A stretch of DNA of 64,000 nt from Prorocentrum cordatum (taxonomy: Eukaryota > Sar > Dinophyceae > Prorocentrales > Prorocentraceae), in contig CAUYUJ010016066.1 in the NCBI GenBank assembly GCA_963575745.1, forward strand, positions 28,501 through 92,500. The letters run 5' to 3'. Below, in pieces: positions 28,532 through 39,497 of the stretch (positions within the stretch are counted from its first letter, which is position 1; each line of letters opens with the position of its first letter). The translations under genes and the position numbers were made by a program. The notes below the pieces were generated by a model that searched no databases, was not told the origin of the DNA, and saw only the letters and a program-made list of their open reading frames with translations.

Positions 28532-28678
28532 GTGTGGGACCTCTGCGGCGTCTCCGGGGGCAACGCCTCGGCGGCCGGGCCCGCGGCGCTCGCGCGGGAC
28601 GCGGCGCGCTACCGGCTGCTGCAGACCTTCGCCGGCCTGCCCTGCAGCGGGCTGCACCTCTGGGAGCACTCCGCGGAG
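28532..28678 (+). CDS. M14 carboxypeptidase gene exon (C-terminal extension)
   Basis: It encodes VWDLCGVSGGNASAAGPAAL, ARDAARYRLLQTFAGLPCSG and LHLWEHSAE, starting after GCGCCCAG in phase 0. It follows the end of the M14 domain, so it belongs to a C-terminal extension of unknown role. It may end GCGGAG|GATCGG (GA donor), or the frame runs on to TAA at 28699, which would make this the last exon. Confidence 0.65.
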
Positions 28679-28947
28679 GATCGGGGCGTTGACCCCTAAG
28701 TCAGGAGGGGAAAAAAACACACAGACACAATGAATCGTCGATTCCCCAGAAAATATGGGAAAATATGGGCATTGGGGGGGAAGACAGAACCCCAGAAAAT
28801 ATGCGAAAATATGGGGGATATTTTTATTTGTGTGCATTTATTTGTGTGTCCTGGGGCCCCTTCACTAAGGGCTTGTCGACTTTTCGCCAATCGACTTGTG
28901 AGGATCGAGCCAGACAAGTCCAGGTAAATGCAGATAAACCCATGTCC

Positions 28948-29078
28948 TGGCATCGCTCGGGCGTGTGCATGTTTGCTCGGCGAGGGCCATCGAGGAGCAT
29001 CCTGGATCATTTGGCGAAAAACCACCCACGCAACCGAAAAAAGCACAGGGAATGGACGTCCGAGCGATGGCCAGATGT
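28948..29078. repeat. Foldback element family E, copy 3
   Basis: GGCATCGCTCGGGCGTGTGC to GGACGTCCGAGCGATGGCCA, nearly identical to 9009-9138 and 16676-16818. A run of TCCAGGTAAATCCAG-like 9-12 bp repeats surrounds it (28915-28950 and 29080-29145). Confidence 0.85.
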
Positions 29079-29544
29079 AACTCCAGGTGCATCCAGGTAA
29101 GTCGAGATACGTCCACGTAAATCCAGGTAAATCCAGAGATCTCCAGCGAAAGTTCGAGCACTTCGCGGTCGCTCCGGCGCGAGTCGAAGAACGGCAGCAG
29201 CCGTTAAGCCTTTAGCGAGTTGAAGAGCTGCAGGAGTGGTTTTCGACGCGGGGGTCCCCACATGCAAGCAGTGGCGGAGCGTCCTGGCTCGCCTCTAGGC
29301 TTGTGGGCCTACCAAGCAGTGTCCTGAGAACCTCGTGTGGCTTCCACGGAATGGTCTTACAACAGTTCTGGCCGGGACCGTCTTGTTTGACTTCCACGAC
29401 ACGTTCTTGGAACATTTCGGGGTTCTAAAAACATTACGGTTGTTCTTGGAACATTTCGGGGTTCTAAAAACATTACTGTTGTTCTTGGAACATTTCGGGG
29501 TTCCAAGAAAATGTCGTGGTAGGCCTATAGGAACGACGGGACGG

Positions 29545-29760
29545 TCGGTCCCTGCTCAACACATGCGCGTGCCATTTTCGGATGCTCCTTTTGGTGAGTA
29601 CCCGTGCCGCTTCAGGTAATTCGTCTCTGCGCGGCCCGCTCTGACTCGACTCGCCGTTGGCGCTTTCGCTCGCGGCTGCTGACAAAGAGTGGGTACCCGA
29701 GGGCGACGTGCAGGCGCGGGTCGGACTCCCAACGCGTGCAGGTCCGGCTGTGAGCGTTCC
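29545..29760 (+). other. Possible small exons, not established
   Basis: CGTGCCATTTTCGGATGCTC encodes VPFSDAPFGEYPCRF before TTCAG|GTAATT. Further on, AAAGAG|TGGGTACCC opens WVPEGDVQARVGL. Both have splice-like edges and coding-like composition but are short and unmatched to any family. Confidence 0.25.
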
Positions 29761-29802
29761 TCACCCCCTCTGCTCCTCTCGGCCAGTGGCCAGTGTTCGG
29801 AG

Positions 29803-30060
29803 GAGGAGGAGGAGGAGGAGGAGGAGGAGGAGGAGGAGGAGGAGGAGGAGGAGGAGGAGGAGGAGCACCACCAGGCCCAGACCCCGTCGAGTCATGAACA
29901 AATCACGACGGGAGGTTTTCCGCTATTTTCGGCCCCTGGGGGCCCGCACCGGGCCTCGGGAACGTGAACAGACGACGCAGGATGAAGGACCGGTCCTGGG
30001 GAATGGGTCGAGACCTCTGGGGTCGACGTCATGAAAAAATCATGACGTCGGGGGTCTGGG
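29803..30060 (-). repeat. (GAG)n tract joined to an inverted family C element
   Basis: The 63-bp GAG tract ends GAGCACCACCAGGCCCAGAC and passes directly into a family C copy on the minus strand (GAGTCATGAACAAATCACGA to GACGTCATGAAAAAATCATG). This mirrors 28225-28520. Confidence 0.85.
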
Positions 30061-30089
30061 AGTGGAGAGGGATAGGGGGTGCCGAAACC

Positions 30090-31165
30090 CCAGTTTCGCT
30101 CGAGGCGACGCTAGCCGCACACGGGCAAGCGCAACGCCCCTCGGCGGCTCCCCACTTGGGGCGCTCAGGTGCTATGCCTGTTGCCTGGTAGTGCTCCGAC
30201 GGCCCCGAAGGGAAAGGAGGCGGGGGCACCCAACGAGCGCCTCGCTGAAGACGTCCCCAATGTCGGGGCGAAGAGTCGAGTGTACTCCCCCCTGGCGGCT
30301 CACCAGCAGCGTGGTCAATTGGCCTGCCTGCTACATCGCGGTGATCATGGGGGTTCTGAAAGGAGAAGAGACAGGGGAACTGAACGAGCGCCTCGCTCGA
30401 GGCATCCCCGCAATATCTGTGCGACTAGGGTGCTGGAACGCCATACATCCTACATCGTAGCTGTCAGATCTGTCATACTCATAGCAAGAACCTCATGCGT
30501 GTCACACTCAGAATAAGAGCCCCGGATGGAAAGCATATCCCATCCATGCGGACGTCCCAGTTCCTTGCACTTTCTGTTGTGAGGGCGCATCGCTCCAGAC
30601 ATCCCAGCAATCTGGGCGCGAACGGGCCCGTAAGGCAGAATATTGCGGATCCCCCCTTCGGGGTGCCCAAGTGCTCTGACTTCTAGATCGCGGTGTTCCT
30701 GAGGCTCTGGAAGAACAGGGATCGGTGTCGCTGAACGGGCGCCTTGAGATACCCCTTGTCGGCTCACCCGGGGGGTCGTCAAATGCTATGCTTGCTTGTT
30801 TGCAGTCATGGTGAGGCATCCGAAAGGAGAGATTTGGCGACGCCAAACGGGCTCGTCATCCACAATCTGGGCGCGAACAGGCCCGTGAGATACCAAGTGG
30901 CGGATCCGCATGGTGGCGCCCAAGTGGTACGTCCTTTATCGCGGTGATCATGAGCATGAGCGGTGAAGGAAGACATGACGGTGACACCAAAGGGGCGCCT
31001 CGCTCGAGACATTCACATAATCTGGGCGCGAACGGGCCCCTGAGATATCCCCTGACGGCTCCCCATTGGAGTACCCACATGCTGTGCCTGTTACATCGCC
31101 CTGGACCGTGGGGCTGTGCTGTGCTATGTTTGTTGCATCGTGGCTTTCATGGGCGAGCTTGAGTA
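30090..31165 (+). repeat. Degenerate tandem array, ~140-bp monomer
   Basis: Landmarks GAGCGCCTCGCTCGAG, ATCTGGGCGCGAACGGGCCC, GTGAGATACC, GGCGGCTCCCC and CATCGCGGTGATCATG recur about seven times at 110-170 bp spacing. The sequence is too diverged for exact unit borders. No coding frame is conserved. Confidence 0.7.
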
Positions 31166-31708
31166 CCGCAGCACCACGCAACTGCGAAGGGCGGCGGGTT
31201 CGTCGGCAGTCTGGGAAGCTCTCGCCTGGTCGTGTGTCATCCAGCATGTATCTCCCACACCCTCGGAACCCGCCTTCTGGGTCTTCTATCAGGCCCCCTC
31301 TTGGGGGCATATCTTCCTCACCCGCCATGATTGATTGGCGCAGCTCCCACAACAGGGGGAGGGATGAGAGAAGGGACAAGGTCAGGCGATCGCAAACATG
31401 GATCAAGGGGGCGTGGATTAGCGACGGGTCCCGTTTCCATGGGGAATCGCGGATTTCCGCCGCCGCACGGGGCGACATTGGCTGCATTTTGGGGAGGGCA
31501 CTTCCCCCGATCCATGGATTTGGCGACCGCGCGCCAAATCCATGGATCGCTAAGCAATGTTTGCGCGCCCCGGACAAGGGGGATGGGGAAGGATGGAGCA
31601 CGGCAGAGATTGGCAGGCCGGGGGCTAGGAGCAGGGGAACAACGCGACAGAACCCGGCGTGCTGGTCGGGCGGGCGGACTCTTAACGGGCGGGTCGGACG
31701 GGCGTGTC
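31166..31708. other. No gene recognised; contains a perfect hairpin
   Basis: Mixed-composition sequence without recognisable genes. At 31508-31525 CGATCCATGGATTTGGCG is followed after 6 bp by its perfect reverse complement at 31532-31549. Confidence 0.6.
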
Positions 31709-31790
31709 GGACGGGCCTCCTCCTCCTCCTCCTCCTCCTCCTCCTTCCCCTTCTCCTCCTCCTCCTCCTCCTCCTCCTTCTCCTCCGGGT
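31709..31790 (+). repeat. (CTC)n tract
   Basis: Imperfect CTC/CTT triplets, flanked by GGGCGGGTCGGACGGGCGTG-type repeats (GGTCGGACGGGC twice). Confidence 0.85.
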
Positions 31791-32529
31791 CGGAGGGGCG
31801 GGACCCGAAGGCCGGGTTGAGCGGGCGCGTCGCTGGAGCGTCAGCTTCGCAGGAATCGCGCGGAAGTCTCAAGCGACAGCACGATTCCAACGCAAATCGT
31901 GAGGGGGCGTCCAGCGTGAGAGCATGGTTCCTCAGTGTTCAGGGCGCGGCGTGTCAAACCATTGGGAGGAAGGCCAACGCGGTTGCGCGTCCCCTGGATA
32001 AACTGTTAGGAATGCCCGCCCGAGAACGCGATGTTCAATGTCGTGTCAGGATGTATCCACAGAGTGCAGTTGCTGTTGTAGGTTGGGGGCCAGGGGCGCA
32101 GTCTGACCTTCAAGATAGCCCCTTGTGGACAACTGGGTGCGAGCTCCAGGAGAGGCACCTCAACTGAAACATAGAAAGTGCACCGGAGGGGGATCAGCAA
32201 CGCATGCTTTCTAGTAGAAGTGAGAACTCAACAGCTACAACAAGCAGAACCGACGCCGCGGAGCCCTATTTCAGCCACACGCCCAGGGATGGTGTAACAC
32301 CGCTGGGCCCCATCACTCTGAGGAGGAACGATTTTGCACGGGTCTGAGTAACTCGTAGAGCTTCCCTTAGCTAGTTGCTGGAAGCTGAAGAGTAATTCCG
32401 GGGCGCTGGAGAGCTAGTTGGCAAGAAAAATCTCGACGGACCTTTTGCTGACTTTTGCTCGGTTGAAAATTTTGTTCTCGAAAGTCCTCAATTCGTTTCA
32501 GCTCTAGTATTTTTCTCATCATATTCGAT
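31791..32529. other. No gene recognised
   Basis: This stretch is less GC-rich than its surroundings, with short frames only. No repeat boundary, RNA gene or protein motif was seen. Confidence 0.4.
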
Positions 32530-33600
32530 CTTATTCCCGCTCGCCATCTTAGTCTCAGCTCGATTGGGTACCTTTTACTGCCAAAAAGCACAGGCGGGAT
32601 CGGCCGTTTCGGGTCATCTTAACACGCGGTGACGGTTTTCTGAACATAACTCGAGTTATAGGAGAGCTACAGAGCTAATGCTTCCAGAAACCGACTCAGA
32701 ATAATCAGGCGCGTTTGTCTGTTGAATCTAGAGGTCTGAAATCGGTCTGCTGCTCGAGCTAGATCCGCAAAACTATGGGTATTGTTCGAGTCATCTTGAG
32801 AGGTGCGGTCAGTTTTCTGTATTTAACTCGGGCTGTAGGGGGGCTACAGGGCTGGTAATCACAGAAATCGAATCGGAGACATCGGGCGCGTTCGCCTGTC
32901 GCATGCAGAGGTCTGAACTCGGTCTGCTACTCGAGCTAGGCCCGCAAAACTATTCGTATCGCTCGAGTCATCTCGACAGGAACTGTCGGTTTTCTGTACT
33001 TAACGCGAGCTCTAGGGGAGCTACAGGGCTGCTGCGCACAGAAACGCATGCAGAATTATCAGGCGCGCTCGTCTGTTGCATCCAGAGGTCTGAACTCGTT
33101 CTGCTACTCGAGCTAGGTCCGCGAAACTATTCGTATCGTTCGAGTCATCTTGAGAGGTGCTGTCGGTTTTCGCACGTAACTCGGGCTGTAGGAGAGCTAC
33201 AGAGCTGATGCGCACAGAAACTGTTTCGGAATCATCATGCTCGTTCGTTTGTCGCATCGAAACGTCTTAGCCTGGGTGTGCTACTCAGGCTAGGTCCGCA
33301 AACTATTCGTATTCTTCGAGTCATCTTGACAGATGTTGTCCATTTTCTGTATTGAACTCGGGCTGTAGGAGAGCTACAAAGCTGGTACGCACAGAAACCG
33401 ATCCAAAAGCATCTGGAGCGTTCGTCTGTCGCATCGAGAGGTCTGAACTCGGTCTGCTACCCGAGCTAGGTTCACAAAATTATTCGTATTCGGCCGATTT
33501 GTTCCAAGTGATGGTGAATTTCTTCACTGAACTCGAGCGGCCGGAAAATCAGAGGGAAAGCGTGAGGCGCGAAGCATCTAGACGCTTGGTTTGGGTCTGA
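32530..33600 (+). repeat. Satellite array, ~179-bp monomer
   Basis: About six monomers. The landmark AGGTCTGAACTCGGTCTGCT (with variants) recurs near 32730, 32909, 33088, 33266 and 33439. Each unit also has CTCGAGCTAGGTCCGCAAAA, ATTCGTATCGTTCGAGTCAT, GGTTTTCTGTACTTAACTCG and GCTGTAGGAGAGCTACA. Neighbouring units differ at many positions, so it is not recent. The GC content is lower than in the rest of the window. Confidence 0.9.
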
Positions 33601-34140
33601 TGTGAACGCAGACGCCAAACACGGATTCGTACTCTGCTACTTTCGCCCTAATGGTATTTTCTACACGCTGCAGATGAGCTATAGAACTGTTCAGCACAAT
33701 GGGATGTCACTAGACGCCTGAGATCTGCTATCAGCTCGGGCTGAAAAACTATTCGTTCTGTGCGATTTTTTTGGACATAATATATGGTCAGGAAGCTCTA
33801 CGAGTCCCCCGGCGGTAAGAAAGGTTGACGGTTTACCGCCGGCGCCCAGTGTTGGTCACAGGGCGCGGGGAAGTCTGAGCGTGAGCCGGAGCATGAGTGA
33901 AAGTGAGTGTGAATGTGACTGATCAGAGTGTGAGTGGTGTGCGCGTGGGTGTCAGAATGTTACGAAGCTGAGTACCAGCGGATCTGAGCGTGACTGGTCT
34001 GAGTAGGGACGGGTCTGAATATGAGTGGAATTGACTACGTGTGGAACGAGCGTGAGCACTCTGATTATACACTAAGTCTGAGTGCGAGTGAGTTCTGAAT
34101 GAGTCTGTCAGTGAGTCGGGGTAGGAGTAGGAGGAGCATT
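33601..34140 (+). repeat. Diverged satellite flank and GTGAGTGTGA-rich stretch
   Basis: 33601-33800 looks like a badly diverged satellite unit (GCAGATGAGCTATAGAACTG, AAAACTATTCGTTCTGTGCG). 33880-34130 is rich in GTGAGTGTGA / TCTGAGTGTGAGT without a strict period. No gene seen. Confidence 0.5.
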
Positions 34141-34204
34141 AGGAGGCAGGATTGATTGGGAGCTGGCGGCGCCACACGAACAACCAGAACCCCACATTGA
34201 GTAT

Positions 34205-34511
34205 TTGGGAAGGAATAATTGTGGAAGTTCCCGTGGATCTCTTGGGTCGGCGCTGGATCTCTGGCGGCGCCTCCAGCACCTCCTCTAACTCAAAGGAGGA
34301 AAAGGTACCCATACCTCTACCCTTTCCTCGTTTTCCTCTTTTTGGGGACCTCCTCGGAGGCCCTCGTCGCCACTGTCGGATTCGCCGCGAAATGCTGGTC
34401 AGAGCGCACCCCAGGAGAGGTCCGGGGAGTAGCGGTATCCGAACCTCTTGGTGTCCCAGGAGGAGGAGGAGGAGGAGGAGGAGGAGGAGGAGGAGGAGGA
34501 GGAGGAGGAGG
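34205..34511. repeat. Family B fragment, family D element and (GAG)n in a row
   Basis: A family B left arm (GGAAGTTCCCGTGGATCTCT, TCGGCGCTGGATCTCTGGCG) is followed by a family D copy (34296-34455; ends AGGTACCCATACCTCTACCC and GAGTAGCGGTATCCGAACCT). The element runs directly into a GAG tract (34458-34511). Confidence 0.8.
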
Positions 34512-35100
34512 TGTCCCCACTGACGCGCTCCCGGTGCCTGGCCCTGCCCCGACCGAGGACAGGGGGCCCCCGGAACGGTACGGTGCTCACGCCGCGCGGT
34601 GACGTCGCTGGGAACTCGGGGGCCACAGCACGGTTTTGGGACTCGGGCCGTTCTCCGAGGACGTCTCGGACGACTCGAGGGCTCCCACGAGGGTGCGAAG
34701 TTATTCGCGCTTCGCGGTCCTCGGTCCTTCTCCCCCCTCCTCCTCGTCCTCCTTTCTCCCTTCCGGGGGGCGGCGCGAGAGCGCGAAGTTATTCGCGCTT
34801 CGCGGAGCGCGAGAGCGCGAAGTTGGGAGCCCTCGACGACTGGGGCCCGATGCCCCAAGACCGCGCCAGGCAATGCCGAGCGATGCCCCGCGATGCGCCC
34901 CGAGCGATGCGCCCCTGCAGCGGGCCTTCCCCGCACGGGGGCCGCGCCGGGCTCGCCCGCGCGCGGCCCCCCGAAGGCCCGACGCCTCTTCCGGCGGCCG
35001 GCGCCTCGGCCCGAGCCGTCTCTCGGAGGCCCCGCGGGCCTGGCGGGGGCCCCGCGGAGGCCGGGAGCGGCGGCCGCAGCCGTGCAGCGGAGGCCCATGC
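34512..35100. other. No gene established; GC-rich with local inverted repeat
   Basis: GCGAAGTTATTCGCGCTTCGCGG occurs twice (from ~34695 and ~34778) as a short hairpin. 34905-35090 is very GC-rich and open in all three forward frames, so no frame can be preferred. Confidence 0.4.
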
Positions 35101-35156
35101 CAAACACACACGCACACACACGCACACACCCACCCGCACACACACACACACACGCA

Positions 35157-35237
<81 letters not shown>

Positions 35238-35278
35238 ACGCACACGCACACACACACACACACACGCACACACACACG

Positions 35279-35309
<31 letters not shown>

Positions 35310-35372
35310 ACGCACACACACACACACACATACACACACGCACACGCACACGCACACACAACACACACACAC
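35101..35372 (+). repeat. (CA)n microsatellite with CG interruptions
   Basis: ACACACAC with regular ACGCAC variants for about 270 bp; frames through it (His-Thr, Cys-Val) are artefacts. It abuts a family A copy. Confidence 0.95.
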
Positions 35373-35377
35373 ACCCT

Positions 35378-35525
35378 GCTTGCCTCCAGGGTGCCCTGGG
35401 TGTCGTGGGTTTCGACGGGTGTGCCGCGGGATGCGAGATGTTCCCACACCAGCAGTACATGGACGTCCTGGGGTCTCAGGGTTGGGTATCTTTTGGAAGG
35501 TTTCTTGTGCACTGGCCTCCGCTTT
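35378..35525 (+). repeat. Dispersed repeat family A, copy 4
   Basis: CTGCTTGCCTCCAGGGTGCC, TGTTCCCACACCAGCAG, GGACGTCCTGGGGTCTCAGG and GGTTTCTTGTGCACTGG follow the order of the copy at 230-372. It starts right at the end of the CA microsatellite. Confidence 0.75.
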
Positions 35526-35609
35526 ACGTTGGAGGTCTGGGCCCGTTCGGTAGCAGATCATGGGAGCCTTGTACACCTTCGCACTTCCGTCTTTACAACG
35601 GGCTCGTGC

Positions 35610-35830
35610 CGATTAGCGGCTGTAAGTCGATGATGTTGCGCCGATGTAGCGTCGATGCTGCGCCGAGGTAGCGTCGATTAGCGCCGCTTAGCGTCGGTTC
35701 GCGTCGATCCGCAAGAGCCAACAAGATGGTATGGAAGCCTCCCATGGGCGGCGCGCCCAGAGGGGGAAACGAGAGGGAGTATGCCTCCTCAGGAGGCGCG
35801 GGTCCTGTCAGAAGCCCTCGCGCCTTCTGA
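35610..35830 (+). repeat. Family K minisatellite, copy 3, plus family J-like palindromes
   Basis: GTAGCGTCGAT-type repeats end in GATCCGCAAGAGCCAACAAG and ATGGTATGGAAGCCTCCCAT, as at 21413-21450. CTTCTGAG / CCTCAGGAGG palindromes follow to ~35830. Confidence 0.7.
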
Positions 35831-36109
35831 GCAGTTGTCTGTGTCTTCAGGGACCGGCAACACCAATCCACTCCCTCTGTGGGACCGCGCCCCCTGCTCC
35901 TGTCCATGGCGCACCTTGTCCTGTGCAAGTTCTTCGGCACCGCCTGCACTCTGAGCCCTCCGGCCGCCTGAGGCCCTGCCCGCCCGCGCCCTGTCTTCCC
36001 AGTTAGGGCTACTCGCGTCCCGTTTAGCTCTTGACTGGAAGGGGCCCGCTCCCGGCCCGCAGGCCCAAAAAGTGTCTTCAGGGACGGTTTGGAGGACTTC
36101 AGAACGCCG

Positions 36110-36845
36110 GAGGCCTTCCGAGCCTGCTAAGTCGGGAGCCTTGAGACGGGGGTCCATGCAAACGGGGGCCAGCCAGAGTGCCGGATCTTGCAGGATCCTG
36201 CAGAGCCAGGGCTGCATTGACCCAGGCTGACGAGCAGGATCTTGCAGGATGATGATGATGATGATGAGGATGATGATGATGCTGATTCTGATGCTGATGC
36301 TGATGCTGATGATGCTGATGTTGATGATGATGATGGTGATGGTGAGGATGAGGATGATGATGATGATGATGGTGGTGGTGATGATGATGATGATGATGAT
36401 GATGCTGATGCTGATGCTGATGATGCTGATGCTGATGCTGATGCTGTTGATGATGGTGATGATGATGATCATGATGGTGATGGTGATGACGGTGATGATG
36501 GGGACGAGGATGAGGACGCGGATGAGGATGATGATGATGATGATGATGAGGAGGAGGAGGAGGAGGAGGATGATAATGACGAAGAGGAGGATGATGATGA
36601 GGATGAGGATGCTAATGTTGATGACGATGATGACGATGCTGACGATGATGCTGATGATAATGATGATGACGACGATGATGATGATGATGATGATGATGTT
36701 GATGATGAGGAGGACGAGGAGGCGGATGAGGAGGAGGAGGAGGAGGAAGAGGAGGGAGGCAGGATCCTGCGGGGACCGACTGACCAGGGCGTGCATTGAC
36801 CCAGGTCAGTGGATCCCCGATTCAGGAGGCTTAGGTCAGGCACGT
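36110..36845 (+). repeat. Family N copy split by a (GAT)n expansion
   Basis: 36110-36245 matches 11395-11580 (CATGCAAACGGGGGCCAGCC, TTGCAGGATCCTGCAGAGCC). At TTGCAGGAT the sequence turns into (GAT)n with GCT/GAG/GAC variants (36240-36755). It returns to the family as GCAGGATCCTGCGGGGACCG, CTGACCAGGG and GACCCAGGTCAGTGG. Confidence 0.85.
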
Positions 36846-37152
36846 CTTCCGACAGGCGGCTTTGGACGACAAAGCAAACTATCCAAAAACATTGGCAACA
36901 AACACTCAAACATAGTCCAACAATCGTCCGCAGACTACTGTTTGACTATATTTGACTGTTTCCCCTGTAGAGGGACATGCCCGGTTCACGTGGCGTTAGG
37001 TCGGACACGTCCCCTGACAAGCGCATCTTGGACGGAGTATTGAAAATAGTCTACACATCTTCAAATACAGAAAGCACACACAACAATTCGTCCCCATATC
37101 ATGTTTTGGTTATCCTTGGGGGTAGTCCTCCTGCAGAGGGGTATGCCCGACT
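36835..37152. repeat. Foldback element family Q, two adjacent copies
   Basis: Copy 2 ends in CCCCTGTAGAGGGACATGCC (about 36995). Copy 3 begins GGTCGGACACGTCCCCTGAC (37010) and ends CTCCTGCAGAGGGGTATGCC (37152). AT-rich interiors have AATAGTCTAC / CATAGTCC motifs. Confidence 0.7.
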
Positions 37153-37663
37153 TCAGAGAAGGTCCGCCCCTCCTCGTCTTCCCCCCCCCCCCTGGGCGCG
37201 CCGCCGATCCCACGAAGGGTGCCGCCGAGAAGGCGGGCCCCCTCGGAGCCCCATCTCTCTCCCGCCAGCCCCCTGACGTCACGATATTGCCCGTCGGTCG
37301 TTGAAAGTAGGTATTTTTGGACTCCCAGATTCCATTCTACTTTGAGCGCCTTCCTACTTCAAGAGTCGAGTGGGTATCCCTCTTCCCTCCTCTTCAGGAG
37401 GCGGGCGGAAACCCAATCTATTTTCCAACGCCTTCCTACTTCATGTGTCTATCTACTTCTTCCGACCGATGGGTGTGCCTTTCGTCAGGGTATCTTGGGT
37501 TTCTTCGCTCCGCGCGCTGCGCGGCGACTTCCCGCGGCCATTGCTGCAGGAGCCAATGCGTTCGGAGTGCTCCAGGGCTCCCCTCCGGTGCACTTCGCGC
37601 GCGGGGCCTCAGGGTGGGGTCTCTTGCGAGGGTCTCTTGCGGCCGCGCTTGCACTGTATTCTC
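37153..37663. other. No gene recognised
   Basis: It contains a twice-occurring TTCCTACTTCA and a possible diverged family A piece (37480-37655: GGTATCTTGGGTTTCTTCG, GGGCCTCAGGGTGGGGTC). No coding frame is supported. Confidence 0.4.
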
Positions 37664-37822
37664 AAGTCGGGCCTGTCCCTCTGCAGGAGGCACATCCAAA
37701 AATAGTCATAACATAGCCTGGAGACGATTTGTTGAGTTCATCCTTTCTGATACCTTCTGAGGAAGTTTGGATTATTTTTTATGCTTCCTGCAAAATCCGC
37801 CTGTAGGAGGACATGGCCGACC
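37664..37822. repeat. Foldback element family Q, copy 4
   Basis: GTCGGGCCTGTCCCTCTGCA (left) and CCTGTAGGAGGACATGGCCGAC (right, slightly longer) are inverted ends around an AT-rich interior. Confidence 0.75.
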
Positions 37823-37837
37823 TAACCCCAGACCCCT

Positions 37838-38135
37838 GACGCCATGATTTTACTCATGACGTCGACCCCCAGAGTTCTCGACACCCTCGTTCCGAGCACG
37901 CGTGCCCGAAGCCTTTTCGCAGCCCCTTCGAGGCTCTTTCGAACCCAAACCCCTGACGTCGTGATGTTGTTCATGATACGTCGACTCCTAGAGGTCTCGA
38001 CCCATTTCCCCAGACCAGTTTTTCATCCTGAACCGTGTTTTGCACGGTCCCGAGGCCCGGGGAGGGCCCCCAGATGCCAGAAATAGCGAACAACCTCCCG
38101 TCGTGACTTTTCCATGACTCGAGGGGGTCTGGCTT
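37838..38135 (+). repeat. Family C element with an extra left end
   Basis: A partial family C start (37838-37885: ACTCATGACGTCGACCCCCA) precedes a complete copy (37950-38130: TTCATGATACGTCGACTCCT to CCATGACTCGAGGGGGTCTG). Confidence 0.8.
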
Positions 38136-38445
38136 CTCCATCTGAGCAGTTTTCTGCGACTTCGCAACAATACCGGAGGCCTTTCGAGCCTTTGAGAAGG
38201 CCCTCTCCCTTCTCGCCTCCCCCCACCCGGGGCTTGCCGCCGAACTCACGAGCTGCCACTGAAGGCCCGTCAAGGAACCCTTTTTCGTTGGGGAGGGGCT
38301 CAGTGCTCCTAACTGCCCTGCAGCTGGTCTCATGTTTTGTTCCTCCGGTCTTCTGTGGAACATCGAAGTTGCCTTTGTGGAGAAAGAAGGGGCCTCGTTC
38401 CTTCTTCAGGATTCCTTGTGGCAGCGCTTCTGCTGCACAGACAAC

Positions 38446-38765
38446 TACCCTTGCATCCTTGCCTCCTCGCTCCATCCTTTCCCAATTTCGCTGGCCGTGC
38501 CCCGCCTGAAAAGCTTCGAAACGGCCTTCCGAGACCCTTTGCATCCTTTCTTATCGTGCATCCTTATATGATACGGGTCGACTGATCCCCGACGTCATGA
38601 TTTTGTTCATGACGTCGACCCCCAGAGGTCTCGACCCATTCCCAGGTACCGGTTTTCCATTCTGAGACATTGTTCCCCGGTCCCAAGGCCCGGCGAGGGA
38701 CCCCTGAGGCCAAAAATAGTGAGAAACCTCCTTGGTGATGTTTTCATGACTCGAGGGGGTCTGGG
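38446..38765 (+). repeat. Family F copy followed by family C copy
   Basis: Family F (38446-38585) lacks its left end and finishes ATATGATACGGGTCGACTGA. Family C (38590-38765) follows within a few bases: GACGTCATGATTTTGTTCAT to CATGACTCGAGGGGGTCTGG. Confidence 0.75.
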
Positions 38766-38825
38766 CATTTCGGGTTCCTTGTGACAGCGTTTCGGCCGTA
38801 CCGCCACCTCCGGAGGGGCCTCGTT

Positions 38826-39415
38826 TCTTCCTGGCCATGAATGCACCCCAAGAGAAGTCCAGGGAGCAGCGGTATCCGTACCTCTTGGTGCCCCCAGAGG
38901 AGGAGGAGGAGGAGGAGGAGGAGGAGGAGGAGGAGGAGGAGGAGGAGGAGGAGGAGGAGGAGGAGAGGAGGAGGAGGAGGAGGAAGAGGAGGAGGAAGGG
39001 ACATCGACAGTACAGTGATGGAGAGGAAAGCGGCATCGGTCCCTCTGCAGGGTTTCTTTGCGACAGCCACTCGACTGCACCGCCCCCTCCGCAGGAGGAG
39101 GAGGAGGAGGAGGAGGAGGAGGATGGAGGAGGATGAGGAGGAGGAGGAGCAGGAGGAGAGGAGGAGGAGGAGGATGAGGAGGAGGAGGAGCAGGAGCAGG
39201 AGGAGCAGGAGGAGGAGGAGTGGGAGGAGGAGGAGGAGGAGGAAGGAAGGACATCGACAGTAAAGTGATGGAGAAAAGCGGCATCGGTCCTTGGTGCCCC
39301 CAGAGGAGGAGCAGGAGGAGGAGGAGGAGGAGGAGGAGAAGGAGAAGGAGGAGGAGGAGGAGCAGCAGCAGGAGGAGGAGGAGGAGCAGGAGGAAGGAAA
39401 CACATCGACAGTAGA
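38826..39415 (+). repeat. Family D end and triplicated (GAG)n blocks
   Basis: A family D right end (GAGCAGCGGTATCCGTACCT) runs into GAG triplets (38897-39005). GACATCGACAGTA.AGTGATGGAG and GCGGCATCGGTCC, each followed by a new GAG tract, occur three times (about 39000, 39250 and 39405). These form a ~200-bp higher-order repeat. Confidence 0.8.
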
Positions 39416-39497
39416 GTGATGGAGGAAAAAATGCGGCATCGGCCCCTCTGCAGGGTTCCTTTGCGACGGCCACTCGACGGCACCGCCCCCTCCGCAG

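Noticed and set aside
34905-35095. GC-rich block considered as an exon
   Set aside because: All three forward frames are open and none shows a motif or a balanced composition, so no frame can be supported.
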